A stretch of 64,000 nucleotides of DNA. Source: Phorcus lineatus (lineage: Eukaryota > Mollusca > Gastropoda > Trochida > Trochidae). The stretch covers positions 11,685,755 through 11,749,754 of the forward strand of contig OV121091.1 of NCBI GenBank assembly GCA_921293015.1. Direction: 5' to 3'. The position numbers and the translations under genes were made by a program. Below, one piece after another: positions 1 through 13,577 of the stretch (the first letter of the stretch is position 1; each line of letters opens with the position of its first letter). The notes under the pieces were generated by a model, which ran no database searches, was not told where the DNA came from, and was given only the letters and a program-made list of their open reading frames with translations.

Positions 1-63
1 AACAAATTAAATCTAGCAGGAGCTTATGTTTTCCAACGTTATCTATCCTTGAGGAGGTTGCTA

Positions 64-697
64 TATACAGCTGCATGTCAAAAGTTTGTTCACATACCTG
101 AATATACTAGTGCAAATATCATGTAATTTGAGATTCCTTTGAGGTATCGTAGCTTTGCGAAAAAGAAGCGTTTAATATTGAATTTTCAATACACATATGT
201 AGATCCATTCTTCTTTAAGGCAAATGTTTATCGTACCCCACAATTACCTGTAACAGTTTTAGCAGGTCATTGAAATGACCAGGGGTCAAAATTTCGAAAA
301 CACTCAGTTTTATTTTCCCACAAAATCCTTTATAATGTATCAACTGCTTTAAAAATAAGTCACGTTTCTTCTTTAGCACAAAATCAATGTGCTTATGTTG
401 GTTTTAATCTCAGGGAGTGAATATGGAACATTTAATTTGACATTTAACGAAATCCAAATTTCGAAAATGTTGCCCCTTCTGTCTATATCTATATGCAAAA
501 ATTCGAATTTTTTGCACGAGAGACCAGACTATCCTAAAATGAGTTCAAGAATGGTTATTTCACACACTGGCAGTGGGTAATTAATTGTCAGTCTTGCTGA
601 AGCTATTCTATTGACTCTGAAACAAAACCCAAATTACTTGATATTTGCACTACGATTCAGTGGTAAGTGAACAAACTTTCGGTATGCAGCTGTAGGT
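64..697. mobile_element. Inverted-repeat (MITE-like) element near the left edge
   Basis: Two diverged arms face each other. The left arm (about 64-140) carries TACAGCTGCAT, AGTTTGTTCAC and GTGCAAATATCA in that order. The right arm (about 629-697) carries the same blocks in reverse complement. The roughly 490 bases between them have no convincing coding sequence. A non-autonomous DNA transposon with long terminal inverted repeats explains this, and the mismatches suggest an old insertion. The exact ends and target-site duplication were not resolved. Confidence 0.55.
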
Positions 698-2867
698 GTA
701 ATAAAAGTTATACTGTTTCACAGATCTGTCTGTATCATGACCAGCCAGAGCGAATGAACTATTACCAGAAGTCTACCAACACTAGACAAATGAATATATG
801 ATTGAAGGAGATCATGGTATCATTATCGGTGCAACTTTCAAAACGTGTCTGGATTTACAAGTTGGAGATACTAGGCTTAGTGCATCAAGCAGCTGATGAA
901 AATCCTGATGATTTATACAGGAGAGTAATGAACACAGATATATGAAGGGCTTCTTGATTGGCAGTTAAATGATTTCTAAGTCCTGGAAGGTTACAGTCAT
1001 GAATTAGAAGTACGGACGCATATCCCTGTAGTGACAAGTTGCGACCCCTTGCAATTGATTATACATGTATATCAAACATTTCTGTAGTTCTTGGAATACT
1101 AGGATTCCTTGTTTCAATGGTTACCTCACCGTGAATAATTTGAAAAGCAGGAATTGTGTCAGTATAATTGGCAGTGTGCTGGTTATATTTCTATTAAATG
1201 TGATTGTGTATTGTTACGTTAAAATGTATACAGACAAAACAGTCGAGCAAAAGTATATTTTCAAACTGATTAAAATGCACAAACTTTGTGTGAATAAAGT
1301 TTAGCAAATGTTATTCAAAAGGAAGGCTATTCTAAATCATCCGCCCTTGCTCACACCGGTCGGGTTCGAATCTCGACATGACTAAGGACAAAGATTCATA
1401 ATGTAGCAAGAACACACTATACATGTAGGATATCAGCAGACTAAGCTGTATTCTGTCTTGGTATTCCTCACATCCCGCCCTATGAAGATATGAGCAATAA
1501 TCGCAAACATTGTTTTCCCACAATAATAAAGTTTCATCCATTGAAACTTTTGTTCTTTATGAAACCAAATTATAAATTTCCTTAATAACTTTAAATCATA
1601 AGTACTTATTAGTATAAGATAAAAGTAAATTATATATAATTCAAGTTTGGCAAATGATAGTAATGTTATGTTTTGCAAATGATAAAATCCTCGTCAGTCA
1701 TACTTCTTTTAACCCAATTGACTCACTTATCTCGGGATTTTCGTTAGGAAGTTGAAGTACATTAAAATCAATCAGTTACACAGAAGCGTATGGATTGTCA
1801 GTTTTTAGCTCTCCGTTATCTTACAGATGGCATGCATTTCAGTCAGATAGCATTGAAGTCCTTTTGTTGTCATTATCAATTTCGTCGTGTGTTCGGTTCC
1901 TTCCTACTAAATCTGATGTCCTTTGTCACATTTAAAAAAAAATTCTATAGGATTTAAATGAAAGTGGGAATATAGTGACAGTGGTTTTCAGTGCCATTTC
2001 CATCCTTTAAATGCACAATGCTTGTATCTAAAAGTAAGACAGCGTATTGGTAAAACTCATACTAGTGCTTTTTTTACCTAATACCTGAGAATGACTTTTC
2101 TATTTCAAACTAAACATTCATGGAGAAATTCAATCCAAATAGCCATAACCATGGACGTGTAACAATAAAAAAACAATTAAGGCAATAAGCAATGTCCTTA
2201 CAAGAGCAGTGTTTGTTAAAACTTTCAGAAAGATATGACGTTAATTATGTTGTATATGAGAGATTTCAATCATTTCTTAATTAAAAATTATAATCTAACT
2301 GCACATCTGTTTATCCCTAAAGGTGCGATTTATCATTTTATCATGATTTATTGATGACATGTAGGCAGTAACAGACGTTACAGTTTACAGCAGACTACCA
2401 GATGGTATGGGCACATCTCATGTCAAAGTTGATTGAGGAATGACAAGATACAGAAGCATCCATTGCAATAAGTCTAGACACACGCTTCTGTTCTGTTTCT
2501 GACAATTATCTAATCATCATTTCTAATTGTATGTTTGGAGTTTCACACTGGCTCAACATTGAAGAAATTTATTCTTTTTTTTGTATTTTTTTTTCTGTTG
2601 ACACCATCCAATTTTCTAATAACGGTATCACTCTAACAGCCATAGTGAAGTATCAAAGTCCTTAACAAATTTATTTTGTAATAGTCACAAAACGATATTC
2701 CCATGTCAGGAAATTTTTATATATCATTATGTATTATATTAGCTAAACATATGTAAATTTAATCCAATAGAGAAAATATCATATTCATTATTAATTAGCT
2801 TTTTTTCATTTTACATTTATTATCTACATTTGCTTGTGTGTGAGCATGATGACTCACATCCTAATAC
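698..2867. other. Intergenic, no gene seen
   Basis: AT-rich DNA with only short, unsupported open frames and no splice-linked exons. A tRNA-like B-box (GGTTCGAATC) lies at about 1373-1382 without a recognisable A-box or cloverleaf; it is probably a SINE scrap. Nothing else is supportable here. Confidence 0.6.
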
Positions 2868-2873
2868 TTTATT
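2868..2873 (-). terminator. Possible polyadenylation signal of the first GRHPR-like gene
   Basis: TTTATT on the plus strand reads AATAAA on the minus strand, about 125 bases beyond the stop codon of the upstream gene, a normal 3' UTR distance. The region is AT-rich, so a chance match is possible. Confidence 0.3.
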
Positions 2874-2997
2874 AAATGTACATATACGAGACCAAAAAAA
2901 CATACATGACAGGGTTGGATGTCGTGAAGAATAAATTGATTCAAAATGAAAGAATATCCTCATGATGGTCTTATGAATGTGTTATGGGCTTGTTGGT

Positions 2998-5900
2998 TTA
3001 TAAAGCAGAGAAAGGAAGCGGTTTTCTATCCAGTCCTGCAAGAATGTTATCTAAAGTCATTTCACACATGGTGACTCTCGTCCTCTCTGTCGCACTGCCA
3101 ATATGTGGCGTAATGATACAGTTGTCAAGTTTGAGAAGGCAGTGATCAGGCGGAAGTGGTTCAGGGGAGGAAACATCAAGGGCAGCTCCTGCAATGTCAC
3201 CATCAACTAAAGCTTCATAGAGATCCTCTTGGTTAACGAGGAGTCCTCTCGATACGTTAAAAAAAATGGCAGTTTTTTTCATCTTCATAAATGTTTCTCG
3301 GTTAAACATACCCTTGTTGCTTTTATTTATAGAACAGGTTGCAATTACATAGTCAGACTGAGAAAGCAGATCGTCAAAAGCCACAAACTCAGCCCTAACT
3401 TCTTTCGCTTCTTCCTTGGGACTTCTTCCACAGTAGAGGATTTTGGAAGGATTAAATCCATTCAACCTTAAAGCAACAGCAAGGCCTATACTACCAAGAC
3501 CAACGATGCCAATCACAGATCCACCTATTTCCTTGCCCGCCATCCAGAGACCATTGTCCCAGCGAGTGCCCCACACTCCATTCTTCACAGAATCCATACC
3601 TATGCACATATTACGTTAAAATCAAAATAAGACTTGGAACTCCAAAAATTAGTTAATGCAAATAAATTTAACTAAGCATATATATCTTTAAATTACTGTG
3701 TTACATCTGTAATTATAGTTATAAGAATAATCCATTAAAAAACTCCACATTTTGAAATTTACCAAAATTTAATGTACGTTATTTACCTAAATGATTAACT
3801 TAGAGCGCAATGTCAAACTATGATGCGAGCAACAATTGTTTTCACATCTTTGATACGATTTATGAAACATTTGGATAGAATGAATCCTTAATCAAAGGTA
3901 AATCATAAAACAGATTCACAAATATTCTTCTGTGCTTTTTGGCATCAAGAAATACACAACCTGGTTTGAAATTCCTTGCCACAGTAAGAAGGAGGCCTAT
4001 GGTGTGTTCAGCAACTGCAACAGCTAGTGTAGGTGTCGGTGTATAACCAACAGCTAACCCACGTCTCCTGCACCCCTCCAGATCAATGTGTTCAACACCA
4101 ACTGAGAGAGTTCCAACCACCTTCAGCTGATCCCCTGAAATACATGCAAGATCCTTGGTCTCATCTACAAACAATCCCATTGAAAATCAAAATAAAGACG
4201 GTTTGATCCATCTTGATCTATCTCCTTCCTAATACCCTGATCTCATTCAAGCCAAATCCCTCGTTTTGCTTGCTGCATGATATTCGCGGTTATGCTCACC
4301 TGTTATTTTTTCAGTCAATGAAATGTCGTTAGTTACGGAGCTTGAAGCTACTAGCTTGAACTTAACGGATATTTTTTCATCCGGGTTGTGCCGTTGTTGC
4401 TGAATGCAAGCCGGCTGGTTAGATAGCTATCGATACAGGGATTTGGCTTGAATGAGATCAGGGGTATTAGGAAGAGTTAGGGCGGATTCATATACGCTTA
4501 TTTAGCAGGATGGGTTTGATCATGCCAACCTTTGTGCCTGTCTTCCCGTGATTTTATTTATTATAAAAAAAGAATAATGTTATCAAATAGAATAAAGGAG
4601 TTTGGACTAAACATAATCGCCTTAATTCATTAAAGATTGTCAAAAGCAAACTCGAACTCGTGATAAAATCAATTGTATTAGGGTTTGCTTTCTGCCAGTT
4701 CTTTTGCATGGATTAATGAACAAAAACATGGACTCCGCTACTGATCATGACTCAGTTGCCATGGTAATTTGATATAAATATAAGTTGATATATATTTCAT
4801 TATGTAGTTTTGCAAGCTCAGTTAGCAATAAACCTAAAAAATTCACTTTTCGATAATTCGATTTCTTCAAAACACGGCCGAACATAAGAGTACTGTAATG
4901 GCCACCTGCTACTGTCCATTTGAAAATAGTAATAGGGATATTCAGTGTAAATGTTTCTTTGATTGAATTAATGTTATTAATATCATTACATCATCATTGC
5001 TAAAAGAGTAATTCTCATTCCTGACAAAGTTTCTATTATTGTTAGTTGTCATTATGTAGATATCATTGTGTTCTATTTTTATCAAGATTCACATGGCTAA
5101 TTTACATAAAGCCGGTTAATTTGAGCCCTAGATGAAGTGAATGATGACGATTACAAGGTAAAGTCAAAAGATTGATCATAATCGTAATTATTCTTAATCA
5201 AAGGTTCCACTTATCTGTAGTTTCATCTTTGGTGCATATATGACGTCGTAAAATAATGTGATTGATCAGTATTCTCTGTCTTGCCGCTCGCCTGATCATG
5301 AATTTATCGGCAGCCGCCATTTTAACTTTGACAGTGACAGCGATTTTACGCAAATGAGGGTCGATGTTGTATTTATGAAGAGAATATTTAAGTAAATTTG
5401 AATCTTTCCTAGTTGCCAATGAAGTGTTATTATTGTAATCGGAACAGTACATAACTGCCGATTGTCAATTTATTAAGTTTGAGAAGAGGGGATTTTCAAT
5501 AATGGATAGTGATGTAGTGTTTTAGCGATTTGACTTGGCTTGCCGTTGGTCCTACATGAGTATAATCATGACTGAGCACAGAAACTGGCAAATAAACAAT
5601 GAGTTTACATCAAAAGAAACTTATAGCGTACTTTCAAATTTTATCTTTAAAATACGTCCATGGTACAACGAAGATATTAATTTGCAATTGGAAACGTTAA
5701 GTAGTCCACTTGTAAACAAGTAGGTCAGAGGGATTTATTCCGTTTAAGATCAAGATGTAACACTGAAAGGGTAGTAACTTCCATTTACACTGGAACACAG
5801 AGACAAATGAAAAAGCGATAATTCACATGCATACCGAGTTAAATGAGACAAACATGTTTAAAAGTTATCTTATCTTCAGGTCACAGCTCGTCAACCTGGT

Positions 5901-6611
5901 ATTCATGCCGTGGCATAAACCACTGCGGCAAATCTACTATCTCTGTGTTTACTGACAATGATATTGCACTGTCATCCTCATCGTAGTATTTGAATACTTT
6001 TATTAGCAGCTAAAAAAGTTGTGCCAAGATACACAAGAATGTTGAAAATGGTACAGTTAAACAAAGCTTAAAGAATTGGACTTTTTCAAACCTTACAAAT
6101 TTGAATGATAAAAATATATCATTGAACATAAATCTTTTTCTTCAAAACATGGCCGAACATATGAGTACATAACTGCCGACTGTCAATTAGTAAGTCGTTA
6201 GATGAAGGCAATAAACAGTTTAATCTATATAAGTCATTTATATTACTGTGTTTATCGCAATTAAATCGTACAACAATAACATTTTTTTATTTTTGCATGT
6301 ATAAAACAGTTTTAAATCAGAAAAACGTTAATAAGAAACCGTTAATAGAAGATATCTTAATAACTCTATGAATAAAAATCTATGTAAATTTACATACCAG
6401 CAGCGTTAAGTAGTTGAAGGTCAACTTTGTCCGGTGCTTGTACAAAAATAGCCTCTGGCTTGTATTGCCTGACCCTCTGAATGAAGACTTCATGAGGCAT
6501 ATATCCTTCCTCCTCCCACTCGATTACTTCACACCTCTCCCCCAGACGCTTCAGTCCCTGTGGTAGGATTCCCCGAGAGAGAAACACCACGGGACGAAGT
6601 TTCTCATTCAT
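2998..6611 (-). CDS. Glyoxylate/hydroxypyruvate reductase-like protein, copy A
   Basis: Three coding exons read 6611-6398, 4134-3961 and 3599-2998 (214, 174 and 602 nt). They encode 329 aa; human GRHPR has 328. The family is D-isomer-specific 2-hydroxyacid dehydrogenases, which reduce glyoxylate and hydroxypyruvate with NAD(P)H. Visible features are LSVGVEHID in the substrate domain, the Rossmann motif GLGSIG, the catalytic arginine in NVSRG, the glutamate in SPEPLPPDH and the histidine in PHIGSAT. The start at 6611 was chosen because MNEKLRP aligns with MSENLRP of copy B; an in-frame ATG at 6629 would add six residues. Two oddities against copy B: an extra residue after GYTP (PTPTLAVAVAEH), and an exon 2 donor of GTTGTG, where copy B has GTAACA. 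The frame is otherwise intact, so I call it a gene rather than a pseudogene. Confidence 0.88.
4224..4474. mobile_element. Inverted-repeat element in intron 1 of GRHPR copy A
   Basis: Arms of about 38 bases (4224-4261 and 4437-4474) are near-perfect reverse complements centred on GATCTCATTCAAGCCAAATC, separated by about 176 bases. The interior and right part recur at about 16370-16560, so this is a dispersed family and not a local fold. Confidence 0.7.
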
Positions 6612-7424
6612 GGCCGGAGTAATTATCAAGGGAGAATACTCCTGATCACTTATTGTGTGTTCATCCTGTCGCTCTTAAATAACAAATGCAGAAGATAATA
6701 TCTGTAGATACATGGTTATAACGTCTTGTCATAAGTATGTAAGATCATGAACATTGCGATAGGCTTTTAACCAGAGATGGTAACCGGGAATCGAACTCGA
6801 TATTTTGCGAGAATAGCTTTTTGCTGTAAAAATGCTTGAAATAAATGTATTTTAGAAAAGGCATATCCGTTCACTGATGCAAAGAACTTTTATCTTTCAT
6901 AACGCTTTTTAACAGTCATTTTATGCTATGCAATATGACGTAAACGTAATCTATGTTCGATGTATATACATGTATGTTATATTACTATATTTATGTTTCC
7001 AATAAAATAGAAAACTTAGTCGTGTATATTTTTACTCAACTTTCGTCATCAATTGATAGTTACTCTTCTACCCTGCAGTCTAAGTTGGTAGAATGTTTGT
7101 GTCAGTGAAAAAAATAGTTCATATTCGAAAAACAATTATAAAGAAGTATTTTTTCTACAAAGTTATTTCCTCCAACAACTGACTGATTTTAATAGAGCTC
7201 AAATTTCGGTCAATTTTTACTATGAACTACTGTAGGTCTTTTGTTTTGATAAGTTTGTGTTCATTTTATTCTGTTATTTATTTCTTCGGATAAACGTTCT
7301 TTTGTCAGAATTATACACACAATGGTTTGCGAGGAAAAACTATCAAGTAATTAAAGAACAAAATTGGCGAAATGTTTTTTAATGGAAATGTTAAAAAAAA
7401 AGTCTGAAGCACATTACTGTCTAA

Positions 7425-7520
<96 letters not shown>

Positions 7521-9033
7521 GATAAAAATAATATATGGAAAATGGTCCTGATTTGGAGAGTTTTGACCATGGCTTGGTAACTTATAATTTCATATTAAAA
7601 GGATTGTAATGAGCAAATCATTCCTACTTAATATCAGTATAACCTGAATAAGCATACAGCTAAAAACATATGACAAAATGATTTAGTTTGAAAACATGCA
7701 GTTTAGCAGTCTTAGCATGATTTTATGCATATGAATCCGATTGTGATGCATTCCGGAATATTTATCACCTAAATGCTTGTCGAGCATGACAAATTAATTC
7801 CTATTTATATAATAATTACATATAATTGTACAAATTTTTTTTACATAATTAAACCGTTATTTTCTGTTAATTTACAAACATTTCTGCAAATGTTGATCGA
7901 TATCAAGTAAAATATTCTATTTTATAGTTGGGTTTACTGAAACTTATTTTAAAAATACAATTGAATATTATACAGTCATTAAGAATATTTTGATCGGAAC
8001 CAAGCATCGGTCACTTTGCCCTTACACAAAATAGGTCAAAAATAGCCACCGGCAGCGGTGTTATTAACAATTAACGTCTTTTATGAAGTAAGCTTTACCA
8101 GATAAAAATCGATAAGAGATTTGCACAGCAATAATTTTCAAAGATTTAAATACCTTATTTCTTTAACCTGATCAATTTGCAAAGCCAATAGTTTCACTTA
8201 ATGGTTATTCTTATTCAGTAACTCTTTAGATAATGGAGGAAGGCCGGATACAAAGCCCGTTATTAAGTACATCAAACATAAAAAGTATATTCCAGGAAGG
8301 ACAATATAATTGACATGGCTTCAATAAATGGCTTTCAACTTTTCTTTCGATATTTTGATTTCAAAAATGAAAATACCCGATAATAGCTTGATTGAACATA
8401 TGAAAATTAATTTTAAAACATAAATTCATGAAAAAAAGCCTTACCTTCGAGACATAATTGGCGGGAAAGTGCAATGTCATGCCTCCCACACTTTAAAGAA
8501 AAAGACAACAGTCTTTGTCTCTCGTTAAAACGGCCAAAAGCTTTTTGATTGCCAGTTGTAAAACCCTGTCTTTGCAATACATTAACAGTCTAAAGTTTAT
8601 ACAATGACGTTTTGTGTCGAATTCAATGACAATTATTATAACATTTGAGAATACTTTAATTTTCCTAACTTTATTTAGTTCAATTGCAGACAATTTGTCA
8701 AAATATAGATTAGAAAGCTTTTCCGTTGGTACCATGTTAATAAATTATTTGTCAATGGCCTAACATTGAAATACAACGCTGGAACCTTGAGTGCTGAAAA
8801 ATGTTTTTATTTCTGGGTACTGCAAAATGACAAAAGACAAATCAATCATATGTGATATATTCGTCTTGTCATAAAGAATGTCGATAAAGCACTTATATCC
8901 CATAAAAAAGAAACTTTTGACAATAACGATCGAAGGAATATACGTAATTTAGACAAGATGTAAAAATTTGTAAAGAATATTAGAACGGTCAACAATAAAT
9001 CCTCTCAGATTGACAATTTCATCAAGTCCTTTG
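6612..9033. other. Region between the two GRHPR-like genes
   Basis: This 2.4 kb holds the 5' flank of copy A and the 3' flank of copy B. A TTTATT at 8806-8811 reads AATAAA on the minus strand about 220 bases past copy B's stop and may be its poly(A) signal. It also contains a long AT microsatellite (listed separately). No exon could be supported. Confidence 0.6.
7428..7517. repeat. (AT)n microsatellite, about 45 units
   Basis: Uninterrupted alternating AT for about 90 bases, lying between the two tandem GRHPR-like genes. Read or assembly length is likely to be uncertain here. Confidence 0.97.
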
Positions 9034-12000
9034 TTATATTGCAGATATAGGAAGAGGAGTTCCCTGCAGACCTGCCAGAATGTTGTCAACGGTGATGTTA
9101 CACATAGCCGTTCTTGTCGTCTCTGTTGCGCTGCCGAGATGAGGAATCACTACGCAGTTGTCAAGTTTTATCAGTGGGTGATCAGGCGGAAGTGGTTCAG
9201 GGGAAGTGACGTCAAGACCTGCAGCACCGATATCGCCATTGACCAAAGCTTCCAAAAGATCCTTTTGATTAACCAAGACTCCTCGGGACACATTAACAAA
9301 GATTGCAGTCTTCTTCATCTTCTCAAAAGCTTTCTTATCAAACAATCCCTTGTTGCTTTCATTTATTGAACAGGTCGCAATAACGAAGTCAGATTTAGAA
9401 AGGAGTTCGTCAAATGTTACAAACTCAGCCCCAAATTCCTTCGCTTCCGTCTTTGGATTTCTTCCACAATAGAGGATTTTGGACGGGTTGAAACCTCTTA
9501 GCTTCGAAGCAACAGCCTGACCGATCCTACCAAGACCAACGATGCCAATCACAGATCCGCCAATTTCCTTGCCCGCCATCCAAAGACCATTATCCCAGCG
9601 AGTCCCCCACACTCCATTCTTCACAGACTCCATACCTATGCAAATGTAATATGATTAACACAAACGAATGTATTTGCATTCTAAGACCTATCGTCTGAGC
9701 ATGGGCAATGAGAAAGTTGATATTATTAAACTGATTATCGGTGGACTTGATACTTTGGAAAGAACAGTATCCAACATCATGTTACCTGGTTTAAACTTCC
9801 TGGCTGTGGCTAGTACTATCCCAAGCGCATGTTCAGCAACAGCATTAGTGAGAGCGCCAGGGGTGTACCCTACAGCAATACCACGCTTTCTACATTCTTC
9901 AAGATCCACGTGCTCCAGACCCACTGACATCGTACCGACCACCTTTAATTGATCACCTGAAATATATAGAGGATACTGAACGGTGGAAATTGGATACTAA
10001 ACGAGTTTCCGTGTAATACAATCTTATTAACTACTTTATTATTTCGAATACGACGAGCGAGGGAAATATATAGAGGATAATAAACGGTGTAGATAGTATA
10101 CTAAACGAGTTTCCGTGTAATACAATCTTATTACCTACTTTATGATTTCGAATACGACGAGCGATGGCAAATTTCATAAAGAGGATACTAAACGAGTTTC
10201 CGTGTAATACTATTTTATAAACTACTTTATCATTTCGAATACGACGAGCGATGGCACATTTCATTGCAATTGATTCACGAGCAAAGCAATGTAATAAATT
10301 GAAGGAAGTTTTTTATGTGTTTATTACAGGTACACGAATACATTTACTGACCATTATTGCGAACAGAGAAATAGAGCTAAAACTAAAATTACCCGAGTAC
10401 GGTCACCGTGATGTAAAATGTACAGCAGAATGATAATCTATCATGTGGCAATGAGTAGATGCATCAGTATTGATTAATCACAATTTACAAATATCTATTT
10501 TATTTTTTATATTGTTATGTAAATCACTCCTCAGTTTTAAGATTACCGTAACACGTGGTGAAATGGGGACATTTAAATTAGCATAAATGTTTTTAAGTTG
10601 GATTTGTATGTACACAAAAAAGACAATTTCATATTAGTTTTATATCGAATATAAATATAAATTCAATAATCATTTGAGTACAAATATTGACTGCCATGTA
10701 TATTTATTATAATATTTTATGCAAAAGTAATGAATTTAATATATATTCATTACTTTTGCTGAGAACCACTTTCTCTCCTTAATTTAATGTAGTACATTAA
10801 GTGACGTCAAATTTCTATACTAAATTGTATAAAATTGTGTCACTTGGGTTTAAGATTATCTCATGATCAAATCTTATGAAAGACAAATTAATGCAAAAAG
10901 GTTGTTATTTCCATGATATATTCTAGGTGTCACTCATTTCTCGAATCCATATGTAAACAACAAGTCATCTTTTGCAAACCGAGCTCATAAATATAATGCT
11001 GAGTTCGAAGAAATGTCTATTTATCTTAATTATTTATTGATCATCAACAGTTTCACTGCTTATAAAGTCTAAACTTATGTAATTTAAGTCTGTAAAGACT
11101 TTATCTTGTCTTTCCGTGTCAAATTATCCTGTTCAATAAGTCTCTTCTAATTCAGTATGTACCTCTCTTATCTGGTTTTGACAAGATGAATCTGGTTCAC
11201 AGGTGCACATATTGTTATTATGCATACTTCAAAATCGTGCTGAAGAGTGACACCAGAGGATTACTGTGCCCTACATTTGTTAACACGTCTAGGCCACGTG
11301 GTCGAGGTCAAACTGATATCAAATTCTCATGTAAACCAAGATGCGCTCATCTCCTATATATGTTATATTCAAATATACATCATTAAAAAGTTTACAATAG
11401 ATACCGCAGAAGTTAAATTAAGGCAAACATAGCCAAGTATATGAATAATGCTAGTGACTGCAATTTTGTCAATAATTTATATAGAATTGAATACAATTTT
11501 AAGAAAGTGTATTAAAAATGATTTTACTTTGCGAAATTGAGTCTCATAGAAATCTGTCTGAATCTCAACAGTAACTAAATACAATTTATTGCTTATCAAA
11601 ATACGTAAATATGATTTCACGCATGTTCAAGACCTTAATTGTTACCTGCTAATCCATCGTTACTGTGTAATCCTTAAACAAGGTTAAGGTTTGAGGGGAA
11701 TGCCGTAATTCTCGTAAAGCAACTAAAACTTCTTACCACTTTGCATCATATTTTGTCTGATACTTCAATAATCACAATAACATTGGGTACAACTTTGAAC
11801 AGGATTTATTGTCAATATAACACCATATACATGTACTTATCCAATTAAGCATTTAACATATAGGAATAATTAAAAGTCATCTATAATGTATCATAAATAA
11901 AAAAATATCATAACCATGTACCATCGGTAGAGAGCCTCACTACGTACCTGCTGCATCGAGCAGTTGCCGGTCGACCCGGTCTGGAGGGTGCACGAAGACA

Positions 12001-12161
12001 GCGGAGGGCTTACATTGCCTTACCCTCTCGACAAATACGTCCTGGGGGATAGAACCCTTGCCCTCCCACTCGATGACCTCGCATTTCTCCCTCAGACGCT
12101 TCAAGCCCGCGGGTGGGGCTCCACGGGAGACGAACACGAGGGGACGAAGATTCTCACTCAT
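9034..12161 (-). CDS. Glyoxylate/hydroxypyruvate reductase-like protein, copy B
   Basis: Three coding exons read 12161-11948, 9956-9786 and 9635-9034 (214, 171 and 602 nt). They encode 328 aa, the same length as human GRHPR. Reading phase is kept at both junctions, and the donors (GTACGT, GTAACA) look good. The protein shows MSVGLEHVD, the nucleotide-binding motif GLGRIG, the catalytic arginine of NVSRG, the glutamate of SPEPLPPDH and the histidine of PHLGSAT. It should act in glyoxylate and hydroxypyruvate reduction in the cytosol or peroxisome; no clear C-terminal peroxisomal signal is seen (it ends PISAI). Exons 1 and 3 match copy A in length exactly, and a 17-base block before the start codon is also shared, so the pair is a tandem duplication. 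Copy B keeps the usual loop length after GYTP and looks the more conventional of the two. Confidence 0.93.
9960..10258. repeat. Three-copy tandem repeat in intron 1 of GRHPR copy B
   Basis: Three successive units of roughly 80-105 bases each contain ACTAAACGAGTTTCCGTGTA followed by TTTCGAATACGACGAGCG. The differences between units are small. Related pieces in reverse orientation (ATTGTATTACA...) occur at about 53047 and 53281 in the lectin gene, so the unit belongs to a dispersed family. Confidence 0.75.
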
Positions 12162-12639
12162 TGCAGTATAGAAATAATCAAGGGAGAATACTCAAACAAT
12201 CTTCAGCTGAACAGGAAACAGGATGAGAGAATTTGACCTCGTTGTCAACACTTTAATTTCTTGTGTACACATTGTATCGGGTGACGTTGTCTTTCGAACA
12301 ATGGGATTATGTATTGTGTATGTCTCGTGTATTTTACCATTGTAACACCATTATTGTAACCGTTTATATGCAGGCAAGTGGTAGCATGGGATTGCAATTT
12401 CAGGGGAACATTTTTACTTACTATTAGAACTCGTGAAAATGTCACTGTTGCTTATCAAGCTTTTTACAATAATGAACATTTTGTTGACCTTAACACCACA
12501 GATGAATGTGCTGAAAGTGTTTCACACATTACACACAAGCTCCTTTGTTCTGCTCGGGTATTCATTTTTCATACTACTTGTTACTCATATTGTGCATGGT
12601 ATGCACATGGCTAGGTCTTCATCATCTAGGTGTTCATAA

Positions 12640-12775
12640 TGAAGGTGTGAACACCTTCTTCTTCTTCTTCATGTTCATCATGAACACCTTCTTCTTGGTG
12701 TTCATCACGAACACCTCCTTCTTGTTCATCATTAGCACCTTCTTCTTGCTGTTCATTATGAACACCTGGTTTAGC
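12640..12775. repeat. Short tandem/palindromic repeat rich in GAACACCTTCTTCTT
   Basis: About five degenerate copies of GAACACCTTCTTCTT alternate with palindromic TGTTCATCATGAACA-like stretches. The open frame through it is low-complexity and not a credible gene. Confidence 0.75.
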
Positions 12776-13312
12776 AAAGTTCATCTCATACGATGTAATG
12801 TTTTGTTGTAATTATTATTTCTACACGGGATAAATACAAAATTTGATATATCAATCGAAACATGGGTTCGACACTTTGACATTATTGTTTCAGTTACTAA
12901 TTTGGCTATCGTTTCTGACATGATAGATGATCGTTTTCTGTAACAGATGCCTCCTATTCACAAATGATTTTGATCAATTATTTCAGTTTCAGAATATCTT
13001 CATTTGAACCATTTTGAAGGACTAAGTTTCATTTTGTAGACGTTTTACATACCCCGTCATTCGGACCCCGCTGTTACTCCAAGGCCATAGTTTCTTTTGT
13101 TCGGCGAAAGAGGAGTCAACGGTTGCAATTTTACAAAATATATGGAAAACAATGTGATAAAGACACGAAATAACTTCTTCATAGAAAAACATGTCATTTT
13201 GTATACGGATTGGTGAAGTGTTAAGCTCGTGTGTAGAAAAGTCACCGACCTCGACCTCGGGTCTTGCTCACGTGAAACATGAGAACTCAACCTAACTATT
13301 ACATAATCAAAA

Positions 13313-13480
13313 TTAAAGGAGCAATACTATGTTTTTTAAATAAAAAATGTGCAAAAATTCGCGAAAAGTAAATATATACAATTACAAATATACAATATAC
13401 CATGTTCAATTAAGCTATGCTACTCCATTTGTTTACCTCAAATGATAAAAAGGTATTCACACTAAAATGGCCTACAGGGG
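13313..13480. mobile_element. MITE-like element, partial copy
   Basis: It begins with TTAAAGGAGCAA, resembling the terminal inverted repeat of the best copy at 55685-55932. It contains the family's core, ATTCACACTAAAATGGCC, near 13458. The far end could not be placed. Confidence 0.5.
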
Positions 13481-13577
13481 CTATTGCTTTATATATTTGC
13501 AGCCAAATCCGCGGAAATAAATGTTTCGTTCAGTACACTATCGGCAGTCATGCTTAATTACTGAGGTCAAGTAATAA

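Noticed and set aside
1331-1395. tRNA gene suggested by GGTTCGAATC
   Set aside because: No A-box, acceptor stem or cloverleaf could be formed around it.
9010-9952. Plus-strand frames over GRHPR copy B
   Set aside because: Antisense to well-supported exons with catalytic motifs on the minus strand.
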